Positions 63,114 to 64,000 of a stretch of DNA of 64,000 nt are shown here, piece after piece. The DNA comes from Dasania sp. GY-MA-18 (GTDB lineage: Bacteria > Pseudomonadota > Gammaproteobacteria > Pseudomonadales > Dasaniaceae). The notes under the pieces were generated by a model. The model ran no database searches and was not told where the DNA came from. It saw only the letters and a list, made by a program, of their open reading frames with translations. The translations under genes were made by a program, and so were the position numbers. The stretch covers positions 124,001 to 188,000 of the forward strand of contig NZ_JANHAP010000003.1 of NCBI RefSeq assembly GCF_024734385.1, read 5' to 3'. Numbering within the stretch: the stretch's first letter is position 1; each line of letters opens with the position of its first letter.

Positions 63114-64000
63114 ATGAAAGTCTTGATCATTGCGCCTATTCATTCCCCGATTGTTCAAAAGTTGGTCGCGGCCTTAAAAAATGCCGGAATTGACGTTTTA
63201 GCAGCCTCTCATAATGCAAAAGATATTGATGGCGTGATCGATCTCGGAGAGATTAATTCAATTTTTTCTTATTTCAACTTTTTTAAAATAAGAAAAATTA
63301 TTAAATCTTACAATCCTGATGTTGTCCATGCGCATGTGTTAAACCATTACGGCTTGATGGGGGCTGTTCATTCTAGGCCATTAGTTGTTGCGTTATGGGG
63401 GTCTGATGTGATGCTGGCTCCTTATGGCGGGTCTATCCTGAGAAAGTTTTTTTATAGAGCCATAAACTACATTGTCTTGAAAAGGGCGACTAGGATACAT
63501 ACCTCAGGCTCTCATGTTGCTGCTGAAGCTTTAAAACAGTGCAGATTTTCGAAAGGAAAGATGGAAGTTTTTTATTGGGGGTTTCCTTTAACTAAGCCTT
63601 CGGATAGTGAGCTTAAGCGTATTGGTAAAAAACTCTCTCGAGAATTTATGCTAGAGGGTGATGGATATATAGTTTTTCCACGAGGCGTGGGCGAGGTCTA
63701 TAATCCTACCGGCGTGGCTAAAATTATAAATAAACTTCATTCTGAAAATATAAAAAATAAAATAATTGTTCTTAAGGGCTTTTCCGATAATTTAAGTGTA
63801 GAACGTTTCTCTAAGCTGGTTGACATGTCAAAAATAATATTTGTTAATCGGCTGCTTACCCAAGATGAACTGTATTACATTTACAGCAAGGCAACTATTC
63901 ATGTGTCAATTCCTAAATCAGACAGCCTAGGCGGAGGGGTTATTGAGCCAGCGCTATTGGGAAGTTATCCTATTTTGAGTGACTTGCCTTCTTACCGAGA
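63114..64000 (+). CDS. Glycosyltransferase (GT-B, family 4-like), cut by the window end
   Basis: 295 codons are open from the ATG at 63114 to the window edge with no stop. The N-terminal half reads MKVLIIAPIHSPIVQKLVAAL, then DVVHAHVLNHYGLMGAVHSRPLVVALWGSDV, as in GT4 enzymes. The C-terminal half has VSIPKSDSLGGGVIEPALLG, a donor-binding E-containing motif. It begins 12 bp after the wbpE-like gene and likely transfers a sugar of the O-unit, perhaps the diacetamido-uronic acid made by the preceding enzymes. Confidence 0.85.
   Translation, partial: MKVLIIAPIHSPIVQKLVAALKNAGIDVLAASHNAKDIDGVIDLGEINSIFSYFNFFKIRKIIKSYNPDVVHAHVLNHYGLMGAVHSRPLVVALWGSDVMLAPYGGSILRKFFYRAINYIVLKRATRIHTSGSHVAAEALKQCRFSKGKMEVFYWGFPLTKPSDSELKRIGKKLSREFMLEGDGYIVFPRGVGEVYNPTGVAKIINKLHSENIKNKIIVLKGFSDNLSVERFSKLVDMSKIIFVNRLLTQDELYYIYSKATIHVSIPKSDSLGGGVIEPALLGSYPILSDLPSYR

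Overview
The window is a chromosomal segment of a gammaproteobacterium of moderate GC, dense in genes, with no rRNA, tRNA, CRISPR array, insertion sequence or phage gene that I can recognise. The order glnE-ilvE-waaF-waaC-waaG-waaP matches the LPS inner-core locus of Pseudomonas. The TonB-dependent receptors, TPR-sulfotransferase and sodium:solute symporter suit a free-living aquatic, probably marine, relative (Cellvibrionales/Pseudomonadales-like). That placement is inference.

Region 1 (1-14.6 kb) holds mixed accessory genes: the end of a GntR/FCD regulator, a DUF885 lipoprotein, a DUF1579-like protein, a periplasmic solute-binding protein, a DUF1348 protein, an AraC/O6-methylguanine methyltransferase fusion, a sodium:solute symporter, a soluble GAF histidine kinase and a PH-domain protein. 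It ends with a lipoprotein carrying a TonB C-terminal domain, a TPR-sulfotransferase and a TonB-dependent receptor.

Region 2 (14.9-27.6 kb) looks like one uptake and catabolism cluster: agmatinase-family ureohydrolase, TonB receptor, secreted metallo-beta-lactamase-fold hydrolase, MFS transporter, LuxR-type regulator, CoA-acylating aldehyde dehydrogenase, NAD(P)-dependent aldehyde dehydrogenase, class III aminotransferase and a second paralogous LuxR-type regulator. The substrate is unknown, but the enzymes fit amine -> aldehyde -> acid or acyl-CoA. By eye, a 15-bp inverted repeat (TACCC-N5-GGGTA-like) recurs at several promoters here, each time 22-24 nt before a -10-like hexamer. One copy abuts a predicted promoter of a ~110-nt intergenic RNA ending in a strong terminator (27491-27600). 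This is the most novel signal in the window.

Region 3 (27.8-44.1 kb) is mainly core genome: rpoH with a sigma-E-like promoter, a DUF423 protein, trmB, an unknown coiled-coil membrane protein, a MORN-like protein, a DUF523 protein, pyruvate kinase, argA, argE, a Pit phosphate transporter with its DUF47 partner, an orphan GspE/PilB-type ATPase and glnE.

Region 4 (44.2-64 kb) is ilvE followed by cell-surface polysaccharide genes. These are the LPS inner core (waaF, waaC, waaG, waaP and two more WaaP-like kinases), a TagD-like cytidylyltransferase facing a CDP-glycerol glycerophosphotransferase-like gene, an MBOAT/SGNH-like acylation pair, glycosyltransferases, an O-antigen ligase/polymerase, wzz, and an A-B-D-E set of Wbp-type genes for a diacetamido-uronic acid sugar nucleotide. 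The window ends inside another glycosyltransferase. From about 47 kb the DNA becomes visibly more AT-rich, as expected for a variable O-antigen locus.
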